64,000 nucleotides of DNA from Mesodorylaimus sp. YZB2_4 (GCA_030248295.1 JASANH010001723.1:806001-870000); one strand, 5' to 3'. Positions 34,502 through 47,673 are shown, counted from the first letter of the stretch. The notes: generated by a model from the sequence alone, not told the origin. Numbers and translations are program-made.

Positions 34502-36954
34502 TTAGTAACCATTGGAGCTCGACTTGGTTATTTGCGGTTCGCCGTACTTCCGACGGCAGTAAAGCAAGACTGCTACAGTGCCTAATATGAATGTGGCGAT
34601 GTACATCAACAAGACGACACTAGACACGAGGGCGAAGATTGGCTTGCGCATGCACACGACCCAGGGAGAAGACTTGCGCACTTTCTTGACTTGAGGCTGT
34701 TTCGAGTAGAATGTGATTCGTTTCGAGATGTTCTCTAGAACGAGACAATGCAAGGGGGTATTAGGAAGGAGGCAGGGGCCTACCTTGCAGTGGGGTTTGT
34801 TCAGCATAGGTCTGGTTTTCGTTGTAAGCGTCCAAGATGGTCAGCCTTTGTTCCAAGATATCTGCGTCGGCAAGACGCTCTAATTGCGCTTGTTGGAGTG
34901 AGAGATCCCTCTTGGAGCGGCTATTGGCGTTGCAGATCTGAAATGGAGGAGGCTCAGATCCTGTGCAGAGTGCTCCGATATGAAGCGCCGACCTTAACCC
35001 TGTCGCAGGCCTCGTCCAAGACGGATGTGGAAGTGTCATTGGGATGGAACTTTATGCATACCGCTACTGTGCACTTGAACCACATGTCTTCGTGGTCAGC
35101 AAATTTGAATGCGTGAGCGGTGGCGAAGGCGCGATCCTTGTCCTTCGAGTAACCCACGTTACTGATGGCAACTTCATCCATGGTACACCCGTCCTCCAGA
35201 ATCTTCACTCGGGATCCGCGTTTGTTCTCGGCTGTACAGTCACGGATCCTCAGGCCGTACATGTCTAAACGTGTGGGTGGGTAAAGAAGGCATGGCATCA
35301 AAAGAGGGAGGAAGCCAGAAGACTATGCAGCATGTTTGGGCTAACCTCTTACTGCAGGCGACTCGTAGAGGCTGGCCAGGCTCACTGCAACGAGCCCCAA
35401 CTAGTGAGTGTTTGAAACTTTCAAATACTTGGTTGACTGCTCAAGGATACCGGTGTGATTCAGAAGTTTAATTTGTTACTTCCACCAGCGGAGTGAACCC
35501 AAGCGTAAACTGAACACTATCCTAGAATCCCCTCTGCCTCACCAACAGCAGACAGCTCGTACCAGATGCAGATGGCAAGTTCCAAATGAACAAGACAGGG
35601 TCTCCAACCTTCACTGTCGTAACGGGTGGCAGACTGAGATCGGGCACGGGTGTCGATCCGGAAACGATCTTCATGCCGATTGTGGGCATGGGCGCTGTCC
35701 TGCTGATGACTCCCTTCGTGATCAGCTCACTGAAACGAGACCTTGTCCGATTCTGCCACCTTGCGTCGCCCTTAGCATTTCCTCACTTGATAGAAAACTT
35801 GGACGTGACCGTAAACTCCTTCTGTCTGAATATGCAATGCACAGCATAAGCCCGATCGACTTTGGTCACGAACATGGGATGAAAAGAAAATACGAACACT
35901 CCTCTGATGATCACTTCGCCAGTTTCTGGCTAGAATGCAAAAAAAGGGTTCGAATCAGTCCAGGTCAAGGACACTCCATAAAAAGTAACAACCTTAGTCC
36001 CAAATGTAGTCAACTGGGACTCCGGGGTAATGCCTACTGAATAGGTGCTTTTGACTGGGCCATGCGGGGGTAATTGTTGTGGACGAGATCATGAACTAAG
36101 ATGGCACCTGGTGCGTAATCGGGTTCTTTCTCCTTTGCCCTTCACCTATCGCTTAGGTCGCATACATAACACGAGCATGCATGCATGCACTCGCAAAGTG
36201 GGTCGCGCATGAACGTGAAATTTCCATACCTCATTGCTGTCATACAGAGGGACAGCTCATTGAACTACCTCCCACAAAGGGGCACTACACCGTGTTTATC
36301 ATGACGTAAAAGGAAGGACAGGTCAAGGACATCTTTGGCGCGATTGTCAGCTTCATGTTCGTGTTTTAACACATCACCGAGCCCAGGTATGCGCACTGGA
36401 GCGTAAAGGGGTGCGTTATACACAATGCTACCTGGGGCGAGTTGGACAGTCCATAACGGGTAAATCAAGACTAAACATGTCTACAGCAAATGCAGAACAT
36501 TCCAGCCAGATAAGCATAGGATAGAACAGGACAGCATAACTTTTGAAGCCAAGCTGGTTGCTACTACGCCCCACAAAATCTTGATCATCTTGGCAACTAC
36601 AAAAAGTTTAAATATACATTTTTTCTTACCTTCCTTTTCATCTCCATGCCGCATCGGCCCAAGTCATTTAATGGAACAGCCAAACGCGGCTCATAATTTA
36701 GACCAGATGAATTTCCGCCAGCAGTGGTAAAACAACCATCAGCCCTTCGCCAATCCTTGATGTACACAACCCCCTCGAACGGTCGTTCAGTTTTGGCAGA
36801 TATTTCCACATTTTCTGGTCCGCATTGAACCGTTGGCGATGCTGTAAGGATTCAGGCTATATAAGGGAGGCTTGGATAGAGAAGGCTACTAACTGCTTAA
36901 AGCATTGTCAATGACGTTTATGGCTTGTACTCGTTCTCCAGCGAAGGAAATGAC
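34502..36954 (-). CDS. ZP-domain membrane protein with furin-type site (cuticlin-like), N-terminal exon missing
   Basis: Exons on the minus strand are 36954-36894, 36841-36630, 35929-35787, 35729-35563, 35264-34993, 34937-34784 and 34734-34502, with matching phases. A signal-peptide exon upstream was not found. The ZP-N half shows VQCGPENVEISAKTERPFEG and LNYEPRLAVPLNDLGRCGME, then VFSFHPMFVTKVDRAYAVHC. The ZP-C half shows VGDPVLFIW, LRIRDC, ILEDGC and AHAFKFADHEDMWFKC. A consensus cleavage site RSKR follows, then a coiled stretch, one transmembrane helix (LVSSVVLLMYIATFILGTVA) and a short tail. Such proteins are cleaved and polymerise into apical extracellular matrix or cuticle. The overall plan matches nematode cuticlins and arthropod apical ZP proteins; I cannot choose between them. 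Confidence 0.88.
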
Positions 36955-38918
36955 CTGAAAAAAAGGCCGATGGCAGCTGGGAAGTCGCACCTCACGATTA
37001 CTATAGCTCATGAGGGGTGCGATCATTAATGAAACCGAGTCGCGGTATGCGTGGAACGTAGTATTGACTAACTGTAAGTGCGTTGGGCTATGCTGTACTT
37101 GCACCAGCTTGACCCTGATAAACTAGCATCTCTGTTTAACTCAGACTCCTTGAACTAAAGAAAGGCGAGATATGCACAGCCTAAGAGCTGGTCGGGCGAG
37201 GACCTGACGGCCCTGACTCCTACAGCCCTTATCGTCCAAGAGAGTGGCGTCCAAGAACACTTTGGGAACAGCTGGCTCGTTGGCTGACGAAGGGTCTTGT
37301 CAGAGCCCGATGGAGAACTCAAGCTTGTCACCCAGGCATCCTTACCACAACCAAGCAAATCAATATTCTACATGGCCGTATAATCGAATTCGCTAAAGTG
37401 ACAAGCATGGACATGTTGAACCACCTTCTTCGGAGTATTCTATTCGTCTGTTCGTCTCCTCTCGTTGTCTCGCTCTCTAACCGAGTCGTAGCTTTGTATG
37501 GAGGGCGAATTCAGTTCAAATGGGGCTCTTGCAACCTGGCCAGGTGACGCGGTGCAAGAATGTGGAACACGGTTTTGAGTAAGTAGAGGCGGAAGGCGGT
37601 GTTGGCGAGACAGATGTCAGTGACCTTGTTTGTCCGATAACTTTTCACTTTTCGATGCCGATTGCGGAGATTACGCGACTCGTTGTTGTTGCCTCTTCTA
37701 GCAGCTTTGTCGACTGGCCCCGTGGAAAACTAGTCGCAGAAGTTTTTATGGGAGAGAAAAAACCACGTCAACTCGTGCCACTATTTCTCGCACATAACAA
37801 TTGGCCTTATGTGTATGGCAGTAAAAGAAGATATCCAGAAATGGCAGCCGCGCACTCGAAGGGTGAATAATGCAATAGTAGGGGCGGGGCCAATACACGC
37901 TCATCATGGACGCATGCGTGAGATTTTGCTTTCACTCGACTGACAAAATCGCAATGACTCCGCCAGGCACGCACACAAGAACTGCGTTTAGTACCATGTC
38001 CGGCCGGTGTAAACGGCCGATGACCATCGGGACATAGATATTATATTCGCTATGAGTGTCATGGCGGTGAGGAATTTACTACACGCCCTTTAGCGGTCTT
38101 TAGTAGGCGTCATTCGTGTATACAGCAGGTGGCAGAGAGGCTGTGCTGTTCGAATTTTGGTGGGTGCTTGGACGAGCAAGAGTGCCTATCGCCAATACTG
38201 TAGAGCAAGGGCGGATGTGGGTGGCCCCAGAAGATAGGCCCGTCTCATATGCACCGCGTGTCTGGGTCTGATGGTGAGTGAGATAAGCAGGCACGATGGT
38301 GCCTGCTCACGCCTTGCAGAACGACATAGTTTGGCCACCCTATCTTTCAGCTACCAGGTACTGATAAGTGAGGCGGACTGATCGTTCATTATGATAGCAA
38401 ACGATTATACAACACATGCAGATGTCGGCAGTGTATTTAACCTCGATGTCAACAGAAGGTGATAATGCGTCAATGACGAGCCCATACAATTCAGCAATGA
38501 ACTGACCCTTACCAGTCAGTCACTCATCCAAATAGAGGCACCTTCCCGGGCTAGGCCTGACACGTGCCACCTTGTACCTTGCGGAGCACATAGTTACATC
38601 TAGACGGAACCGTAAAGTTGACTTGCATATTTTGATCAAACTGTGCTCCTTATCATTCGTTCGAAATGTATAATCGTACAGCAGTAATACTAGCAAAGGT
38701 TTTGGTCAAAGAAACCAGTTCCTGTACATTCTAATGAATGTTCTTTGAGCGTACTAGTCACAGCTAGCGATTAGGCCACAGTTTTTTTCTCTGCGGCAAC
38801 TCCATTTTACACTGCTAACACGCGTCACTATGAGACCATGCGGCTTTAAAAAATAATAATAATCCTAGATATTCTCACAGTTGGCGCCACTGGCGTCATT
38901 TCCAAAACAATAACTACT
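36955..38918. other. Intergenic stretch between ZP and DAN genes
   Basis: About 2 kb. It should hold the ZP protein first exon and promoter, which I could not identify. A 71-codon plus-strand frame at 37655-37870 has no support. A short cggccg inverted repeat lies near 38000-38020. Confidence 0.35.
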
Positions 38919-39404
38919 CTATCCAACCGAAGCAGTACACGGAGAACAGGCGCATCGTTCAACTGTGGGTACATTTATCGTCTTTGTACTTCCTCTGGCG
39001 CATTTCAATGTCACACTGACTTGTCTTCTCTTTCCAGCTGGTTGACATTTTGTGCACAATTCCAGTGGTTGCAATCCTTGCCCGGCGGGCATGTGAATGC
39101 TGGTGCAGACGCCGTAGCACATTCGATTTCTGATCACTTGAGATTCGCAACCCGGTGACGTCACGTTTTGAGCAATCTCTTTCGAGTGGCAAGCCTGATG
39201 GAGCATTGTCCATTGGATAGCCTCACTCGGTACCGTCTGGCCAGGCGAGCCGGGCAAGTCGGCCAAGGATACGGACCTCCTCCAGTGCGATCGATTCACA
39301 ATGTCGTGTATGGATGCTCTTCGGAATACACTGGCATTGGTGCAGGCGAAAAGTCCGATCAGAGCAATGGACAAAGTCGAGTAAAGTAGTCTTGTACTCG
39401 TCAT
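38919..39404 (-). CDS. Secreted DAN/gremlin-type cystine-knot protein
   Basis: Single exon of about 161 aa from ATG 39404; an upstream in-frame extension exists but would precede the signal peptide. The N-terminus has a clear signal peptide (LLYSTLSIALIGLFACTNA). The mature part has ten cysteines in DAN order: ACHSK, SPGCES, MCYGVC, ELCTKC, TLKC and ERCACSPC. Members bind BMP-type ligands outside the cell, or in the bursicon case act as hormones. The CYGVC spacing and the CxCxxC end resemble gremlin and NBL1/DAN more than bursicon alpha, but both are possible. A dibasic site lies before the knot (HWRRSV). Confidence 0.82.
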   Translation of the reverse strand: MTSTRLLYSTLSIALIGLFACTNASVFRRASIHDIVNRSHWRRSVSLADLPGSPGQTVPSEAIQWTMLHQACHSKEIAQNVTSPGCESQVIRNRMCYGVCTSIHMPAGQGLQPLELCTKCQPAGKRRQVSVTLKCARGSTKTINVPTVERCACSPCTASVG

Positions 39405-42243
39405 AGTATATCGGTGGCCGGGGTCGATTTCGATTCTCTGACTGACAGTCTCCAGCGAGGAGTTCAAAATCGCGAGCAAGCAATCTGCTCAGGCCGTCTC
39501 GGTGATTTGTGGTTTATTTGGATAGGGCAACGGAAGGAATCCCGAAGGTCAGTCGTTTATAAAATGATAACAAGGATAAATTCTTTGCAGCGGGCAAAGG
39601 TCTCTCGACTGGGAGCGGCGATCAATTTCGAAATACCAAGTAATGTACGATTTTTGAGAGCACGTTGTACCTGCCAGCTTTATGATCGACGACGTACGTG
39701 TGTGCACTGACTAGTAGAGGCGGCTTGTCTGGCCTAGGGTTACAGGCACCATATGCACGGCAGGTGTAGCTGTAGCGATGGCGAGTAGCTTTTTTTTATT
39801 CAATCATCCAAAGTCAACATTAATTTTCGTTTCGGCGGCGAGACGGCGCCTAAACGATAACGAGCCGACGAAATACGTTTCTCCAGGCGTGTAAGTTTTT
39901 TAATTATCTAGCCAACGCTCCTCCGGGTCGACTGGCAAAAAATAATCGACTTTTGAAACTGAAGACCAGACAAGCTGTTGCAAATTGAATGCGTGCCTTA
40001 GCTGAAAGTCACGTCAGAAATACGTATGCTCATGAAATGTGCAGTGCATGACTCATCTGCCCATGTCTGGACTGACACTATGCACAAAGTCTGCTCAGTG
40101 ATTTCGGCTCTGATCACACTTTAAGCAACATTCAATATTCGAATGCTTCCAGACTCCTAGCACGTTCTGACAAGGTGCAGTGTCAACAGCCCAGCGAAGA
40201 AACGGCCAATGTTTCACACCCGTTTCCATTTGGCGCACCCAAAAATAGGACAGGAAGTCTAAACATGTCACTAGTTTTCCCAGGTGCATTTTATCTAGTT
40301 GTTGAGGAAACATTCGCGAAATACTGTATATAAACAACCTTTGCATTGGCGGCTCGCCGTCAGATTAACGATGGTAACTTTGATAGTGGCGTGGGAACAA
40401 GAACCGTTGACTGTTATCAGGTTACCGTCCGTAGTGCCATGAACGGCCGGAAGTGCACAGTTCATGTAAGTACATTGGCTATTTGCCAAAAGAGAGTAAT
40501 TAGGTACAAAATAACCAGCGGTGTGATACCTCGCAAAAAGATAATAAATCGTCTAACAATAAGCTCCCAAACTAATTGTTACGGGTCGGCGTGTAGTGGT
40601 GAAGACATCATAGCTGGCTGCCCGACCTGGAGTTCCATCGCACAGATGGTCTAGCAGCGGCTAGCTAATCGTAAGATTAGGGTGGCTGGTCCACTCGTCC
40701 GCTGACGGAGAGTGCCGTAAGTGTACGCCAGCATATAAACCACTGTACTGCACGTACATACTTATATACACATGGAAATCTCACTTGCTGATGTCCTACT
40801 TCAGCTATTCGCGACTCACCTCAAATAGCTCGAAATATAAAAGCTTCTCCGCGCTGCCAAAGACTTCACTCGCCATCACTTTTGCAGCAATGATACCTTT
40901 CCATGGGTTTCCGATTAGGGTACTTGTCGTGATGATCATGTACTAACGATAAGATGACGCGGCGCGCTTGGCTGAGGGCTCACTTGTTACTGTACCTGTT
41001 ACAGTCAATAATGAACTGGAGAAACGGGAACCAAACGTAGACAGCGCCAATCTCGGGCTCACACCGGCAGAACTGCATTGTTGGAGGAACACATGGCGGT
41101 ACAGAATGACATCATGCGCTAGGTGAAGATGCAGACCAAGTTTCAACTTGCAGTTATTAGCATTATGGGGCAGAATATCCTTTTTTGCGTGCGTAGTAGT
41201 TGAAACAACGATAAAAATATAATATTTTTGTGCTGGAGTTTAGGTGATTGTGGTTTTGCCTAGAAAGGGCCGAACTTACTGCTCTGTCTTTCCTTAGTCA
41301 ACAGTTCATAGTCAAGTGCGTTTAACCAATAATTAAATATTCTGCTCAAAGGTGCTAGCCCTGTTTCGACCAGCCGATTTTTCTCAGGGAAACGTCCTTC
41401 TCCGATTAGGGTGTATCCTGAACATATGAAGGGAACCTGGGGTAATGAAGGATCTACTGTAAATCCACGAAGACGGACAAAAGAATCCAAGTTTGAACCA
41501 ATCTTTCTTTTGTTATACGTCTGGGTCCGTATTACCGGAGGGCGTTACTGGTGATCACCACTCCAAAAACCTAGGGTAGACCTAGAGTCTTCTGACCTAG
41601 TCCATGGCTGAAACATCACTCGTCAGGGTAACGCTCCCAGCTGCAAGTCTTGTGAGGAGGACCAGTTCCTGGACGAGCCTCTACACTTCGACCAGGTACA
41701 ACTGCCAGCTTCAACAAGACCCCTGTTCAAGGCAGCCATGCATTAAACCGTCGGGGATGGAAAAGGCGTTCTCAGAAACTAAAATCTCATTATCATCATC
41801 GTTATCGCAGTGTACATCCTTCCTGATGATGAGTCCGCCTTTTGTCAGATCAGTGCGTGAGCGAGCTCGTTTAGTCTCTGCAATGTCGATCAAGCTATTA
41901 TTTAAAAAGTTGCCTCATGTCTCCTTATCTAACTTCGGTTACAAGAGGCTGTAATGTGTGTTTGGTTTGCTGGTTTGCTGCGAGGCTCAGTGGGGTGCTC
42001 TCTGTGTGTACTGGTGCATCTGATCGCGAGTAAGGCACGGGTTTGTTGAGCGTGGAGGCTGATCGTCGAACTTTTAGGACAGTTATTGTGCTATAGTTCT
42101 GTAGCCATAATGCAGTATAATCTGCTACCTAAACCCAGCGACTTGTACAATCTCACACAGTCCAGCTTTATGTAGCATCCACTCAAACCAAGTCATTGCA
42201 GCAAATGTTTGAGCAACTCTAATTTGCCTCGGGGCCTAATAAA
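39405..42243. other. Intergenic stretch between DAN and amine oxidase genes
   Basis: About 2.8 kb. Scattered short frames only. A 76-codon minus-strand frame at 41260-41490 looks somewhat coding (IGEGRFPEKNRLVETGLAPL) but has no start context or family match. There are no RNA genes or repeats that I can see. Confidence 0.35.
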
Positions 42244-44271
42244 TTATAAACGTGAAAGCAGTACATCTTTAAACGCATGCTCTCCGTCGTTCGAGGTGGC
42301 TAGTCTTCGCGAGCCACCGTCTGCTCTCATAATTTCGTCAGCTGCCCTCAGACCACTGGCATACGCGGCTAAGATGGTTCCCGATTCTCCTTCTGGAAGT
42401 TGTGTATGCTCCCCAGCAAAGAAAATACGATGACTTATTGGCTGACGAATGGCGAACGCATCCTTGGATTTCATTCCTAAACAGTCAGTGGCTGAACACA
42501 AAAGAAAAGAGCTACAGAGAATCGATGCGCTTACCAATCTTGCCAAAGGAATATGTGCCGCGGTACAACGGGTCGTTACGCCACCTGGTTACTTTCGAGA
42601 ATTGAAGTCGATGCTGTCGTATCTTATCAGTCCCAACGATCGTGGCTAATTTGCTTATCACTGAAAGATAACGGCGTCTCGATCAATTCGGATAACGAGT
42701 GTGCATCATCTATGCTGTGCCCTCACCTCGTTCAATAATTGCCTCATCGGTCATAGTATCAGCTATATTGGCGGCCCAGCTGGCCAACATGGCCACTAAC
42801 CCATTCAGTCCGTTGATCATTCGCATATTCACAAACATCAGCGGCCAACCAATTGTTTGTTTGGATTCTGTGACCAAGGCTTCGCCATTGGGCCAAAACG
42901 GCTCGCCGTCGTAGACCAAGAGCACCTTGACCATATTGCCGAAGCCGATACGGTCAATAGCCCGAAGATGATCAGAAGATAAACTGGGTTCGAAATGGAT
43001 ACTTCGAGCTTTCAGGACACTAAAACATATAACTAGAGAGTGTGACCATATGACTGACGTCAGCTTACCCCAGCGGGACGGCAACAATCACGTAGTCGGC
43101 CGTGTAGTGATATTGCCGATTGGTGTTATCGGAGCAAAGAACACTGACCGTTCCGTGTTGGCAATTTAAAAAGTTCACTCGTTCCACTCTGCGGTCGAGA
43201 ATAATTGGAAATCGTTGTCCAGTGGTGACTATCCTAAGATACACTGCCCCTGTACCCACCCATCTCTGGTCCTCGAAACCGAGACCCACTCACTTTTCCA
43301 CCAACGTCTTGTACCCGCTCGGTATCAGCGTATCTACGCCGTCCAATGACGAGTCCCCTTTGTGTCCAGGCACCCCGTCGATGAACTTGGCAGAGATCTA
43401 TGAAACTATGATTATTCTTTCAGCTGGTTCATCACCACAACATCCCTTACGTCATCTGCCACGGCTCCGTTATACGATTCGATGCTTGTCACGACCAAAT
43501 GCTTGACCAAGTCATGGTTCATAAACTGTGGATGCTGTCGTTCAAGGTCATGGAACAATTTTCGGAAACTGACGTCAGGTGCATGTGCAGCTCGGCTCTC
43601 CGCTTTCCCCTCCTCTAAAAGCTAGAATTACACAAACTAAGCGCATCTAACAATCTGTAAGCATTACTGCTGGGACAGGAGCCGACTCAGCGGACACCCA
43701 TACCTGATTCAAACGGACAAAAGCACCCAACACTTTTGTCTGCGCTATCCTATGGCCATGCTCGTCATACGGGAAGATGTACGCAGGTTGCAAGACGTCA
43801 TGTAAAATTGTTTTGATGCCGTATCGACGACAGAGACTAGTGATTGGATGATTAGGATCGCTGCCACCATGAATCCACATGGCGCCAAGGTCTACTGCCT
43901 TTCCTAAAAGGAACGGGCTTTTCCGAGGTGAAATCAACCCGCAATTATTTAAGCGGTCAGACAAGCACTCTCAGCCACCCAGTCATGACAGCAGGTTAGG
44001 CCATTACCACTTTCTCCTGGCACTTCAAAGGAGTAGATCCGTCCTCCGTACCGGCTCTGATTGGCTTCCAGCACGGTCACGTCAAACATGCCATTTTGGT
44101 CAGTTAATCGACGAGCAGCTGCGAGACCGGCCATTCCTGCTCCGATGACGAGCACTGATTTCTTATCAGGGACATTTCCTAGGCAAAAATGATAAAAATG
44201 ATCAATTTATATTATATTCTACGTGCAGAGATCTAAGGTAAAAAATTACTCTTTTTACCTGGCCTCTCCAT
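42244..44271 (-). CDS. FAD-dependent amine oxidase, polyamine/spermine oxidase type
   Basis: Nine exons on the minus strand: 44271-44259, 44178-44008, 43903-43704, 43621-43451, 43397-43294, 43233-43069, 43019-42727, 42660-42535, 42476-42244; 491 aa, typical for the family. The 13-nt first exon (MERPG) was chosen because it gives a start, a donor and the right phase. The FAD-binding motif is VLVIGAGMAGLAAARRL. The substrate-side LGAMWIHGG, the PLGVLKARSIHFEP segment, the catalytic-type Lys in GFGNMVKVLL and the C-terminal HRIFFAGEHT are all intact. These enzymes oxidise spermine, spermidine or acetylated forms, releasing hydrogen peroxide and an aldehyde. It lacks the SWIRM and tower regions of LSD1, so histone demethylation is unlikely. 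Which polyamine it prefers cannot be read from sequence. Confidence 0.9.
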
Positions 44272-44880
44272 CACAATTCTTTATTCACGGCGGCGGAAGA
44301 ATACGAACAAGAAAGATGGCGTCTTCCCGCCACTTGCAAACAGCTTAGAACCACGTATGAGCTATTTGGTTGGGGCGAGGCTCTATGTCCCAGTCTGATC
44401 CACGTTGAATCGATAGAGAGCACGAAGCTGTGACTATGCTATGGCGCGCCAAGTCGTAATGAAGGCCACGATGTACCCTTGAACGAGTACATTGAGCATA
44501 CCTGTTTGCGCAGATCCTATCTCCGTTTATCTGTCCTTGCCAATCCATACCATGCCATCTTCGTCGTCGCGGCGCCCTCCATCAGTTATCGAAGACGCGC
44601 GCGGTTATTTTGACGCTGAACTCCATCTCGACATAAGACGGCACCAGGTTTCAGGAGTGGACTGTGACCAGACAGACCAGACATGCTGTACGTCTCGGCA
44701 GTACGAACACCGTACGGTCATCCTTACGACTGTGGCTGTCATCAGTTTATCAAGAAACGTTTGCAGAATCGAACGCAATAGGCACTTTTGCAACTTCAAC
44801 TTATAAGCACTAACTAAGCGTCAAAGGCAGTAACTTTTTTAAATGTGTAAAGAAAACAGATGCGGTCATCGCCATTTAAA
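44272..44880. other. Promoter side of the amine oxidase gene
   Basis: About 600 bp between the amine oxidase start and the end of the transgelin-like gene. No ORF with support; presumed promoter and 3' UTR sequence. Confidence 0.4.
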
Positions 44881-44999
44881 AAGATTAACGACTTTTCGGA
44901 TTGTGAGGCACGTGTTCTTGGCTGATCATACCACTTGCCTCAATCCTGGCTTGTGTCCTTAGGCGACCTAAAGAAAAAATCTGTGGTTGTAACGGGTAT

Positions 45000-45040
45000 G
45001 TACTCGACCTGCTGGGGGGGGGGGGTGGGGGGAGAGGGGA
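45000..45040. repeat. G-rich tract
   Basis: A run of G broken by single T and A bases (45014-45037) in the putative last intron of the transgelin-like gene. Confidence 0.7.
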
Positions 45041-45244
45041 TACGGTCCTAAGGATGGAGTTGAAGGATAAGGGCATCAAAACGGAGTGGTCTGCTGTAAA
45101 TCCGTGACACAGATATCGCAGTAGCCGGAAGAGGAGTGGCGGCTTTTACGAAGGTAGTCGCTTCTAAAGACATGCACTCTTATAACACTTCGCTCTAGTT
45201 ATGGTGCCAGGTCAGTGAAGTGCCATTGAGCTATTATTGCTTAC

Positions 45245-45962
45245 CCGACGCTTGAGCGACAGCAGGCAGGTGACAACGGAGAACAAGTCGCGGTTTTCGA
45301 AAAGGTCCACACTTTGGAAGAGCTCCTCAGTGGCGACTCCCAGTTCTTTGGCGGCGGTGGTAAAAGCACCAATGTTCTCTATGCAGGCAAAATTCGAAAC
45401 TGGCTTCTGAACTTTCTTTACGCTGCCCGGTTTGAGCCCGTTGGCCAATCTTCGATGAGACGTCTTGGTAAAAATCAAAGAATCTGTGGTCAAGGGTGCT
45501 TACTTGCAGAGAAGAGTGCCATCCTTTAGTAAGTTGTAGAAGTTGTCGCGGTTTCCACTGGTGTTAATGTTCTCCTTGGAAACGTCCTTAATCCAGTCCA
45601 ACACTTGCTTGGCTTCGTCTTCATTGAATTTTCCAGCTTGCTAAAAATGACCCTGGTTAGCACAGCGAGAAACAGACTGAAGATCAGTCCTTCGACGGAT
45701 GGGTTAGAGCACTCTCTCATATCTCCGTGACTTGTGCAGTAAGCTGAGGGTCCACGTACTGCACTGGGTGCAGACGATGTGGCCACAAGAAACAAAACTG
45801 AAACAAGGATGCACTAATAACCACTGCCCTAGAGGGGTCTTTGGTACGTAATTCCTATCATGGATTGATCAAGTAGCCGACCTGAGCGAATGAATTCAAT
45901 CAAGTGCAAACCTTTTGCATAACAGCAAAACCAAGGCCACCAGCAGTCGTTCGCGAAGACAT
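45245..45962 (-). CDS. Transgelin/calponin-like CH-domain protein
   Basis: Exons on the minus strand 45962-45912, 45640-45504 and 45449-45245 give ~131 aa. The start reads [18 protein letters not shown] single calponin-homology domain follows: [43 protein letters not shown] and [19 protein letters not shown]. These proteins bind and bundle actin, often in muscle. The 3' end is unsettled. The CH exon ends in phase 0, but the next plausible exon (44885-44989, reading RLRTQARIEASG) needs phase 1. Using its obvious acceptor in phase 0 stops after two codons. Either a further exon is missed or the protein ends soon after the CH domain. No calponin-type repeat is visible. Confidence 0.82.
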
Positions 45963-47163
45963 GTTTTGATAATTACGAATTAAGTAATAACTCCAAAACA
46001 AAGAACTTCTCGGCACTATAGCTGCACCCACCAAAGCGTGCTCCTGCTGCGGGTCCAAGGCTAAAATGATGCAGGCTAACTCAGTCTCCCCAATACACGT
46101 AAGAATGGATTACGTCAGCACCAGTCAGCCAGGCTTTCCAATACGCCTATGCTTGTCCGAAGAACAACTGCCACCCTGCTTGCGCTTGCGTATACAACTT
46201 TTACTTGCGGACAGGAGAATTTCTGGAACCTATAGCACCAGTCTGGACAGGGGAGCTTCGCAGAAACCGCTTCGAGGCGGCTCGCTAGAGAAAGATCTAA
46301 TTTTAAAATCTCCAGACTCATTTCCGCCGTATGGCCATAAAAAATAGGCGCCACATGACTGGCTTTCTCAGGCATCGTTTCGATGCTGATTCAGGTATTC
46401 GACGAGGATGAGGGCAAAACCGAAAAATGGGGACGTCGAGTGACACAACAAAGTTCCTTCTTCGAAGCTAAAACACTAAATCGTCTGTCGCTAAACAACG
46501 GCTCAGCTAGCTCAGGCTCTGAAAGCCACAGAACGAAGCTGTTCTTGCAGGTAACCGAGACCTGACAGAGACAAACCGAAAAGCTTTTTTTACTGAAGTT
46601 GCAAAGTGGACTCTCAGAAACACTGAACTTGAATAAATGTGTTTAGTAGTGGTGAAGAGAGGAAGTGGACTAAAATGTGCTGACGGGCGGCCGTAAAATA
46701 CGAAGTTACTGCATCGACATGCACCCTGAGCAGCTACGAGTACCTTGGTGCAAGAGGTTGTAGCCACTCCAGCTAAAGCATTCGAAGAATAGGATTTGCA
46801 ATAGGATCAAGCTACCGAGCGATCCTGTTATATCTTATCTCTTCCTATGCCTTCAGTGAACCTGAAATGTCTGTGGTCTCTTGGCCTGCACATTAGGCTG
46901 ATTGCGACTCGCAGTCTTAACCGCCGGAATCGCGTCTCAGATTTAATTGCTAGTGCTGAAAGTGATGCTGGAATGAGGGTATTATTAGTCAGTACCTAGC
47001 AGCGGGTGATGTGAGGGAGCGATTCCCTGGCTAGTAAGAGAGGGGTGTTTGGGTTACCTCATGGTCAGATTCGTCTGATCGGGGGGGGGGCGCCCCTCGA
47101 GCTCCCCCCTGAGCACTCATCACACCAATGCTATCCCACTTACATGGGCTACCGAGGCATGTC

Positions 47164-47334
47164 ATATCATGTCATGTCATTTACTTTCGCCAAGCATCGC
47201 TATAATGCACTCATGGGCGCAGCACACAGTAGGCATGAGGCAGCAGCCGTCAAGGATGTTCTTTCTCACAGATATCATGTCTTGTCATGTCATACTTTAT
47301 CCATAGCCAAGCACCATACAGCGCACTCGAGGGC
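47164..47334. repeat. Diverged direct duplication
   Basis: Unit 47164-47218 (atatcatgtc... gccaagcatc... gcactcatgggc) recurs at 47274-47334 (atatcatgtc... gccaagcacc... gcactcgagggc). The units begin about 110 bp apart. Confidence 0.6.
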
Positions 47335-47673
47335 TAAGGAACACATATTTTGCACCGAGGCGGTAGTTGAACCCTCCCCTGTAAGTGCGCACCCAGCGTG
47401 AGGGGCAGACACCTTAACCCGCTAAGCCCCCCTCCTCGGCGCGGTGTGTATAAACCTATACTATCAAATTCCTTGCTGAAAGGGCTTATTTCTGGTTAAA
47501 ACACCCCCAGTCATTCCGTATGCTAATTCAATGAAGACTCGGTTTTAAAAGGAATTCCGACAGACGAGTGTTACCTTTCTGGCAGTAATCCCTTGTGTTA
47601 GTGTTGAAATATTCGCTGAAGGTACTTCGAAGTCATACCATACTCACGACACTAGTGCTGGCACTCTGGTGTG

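Noticed and set aside
42244..44271. LSD1-type histone demethylase
   Set aside because: The protein is ~490 aa without SWIRM or tower regions, and the WIHGG segment fits polyamine oxidases.
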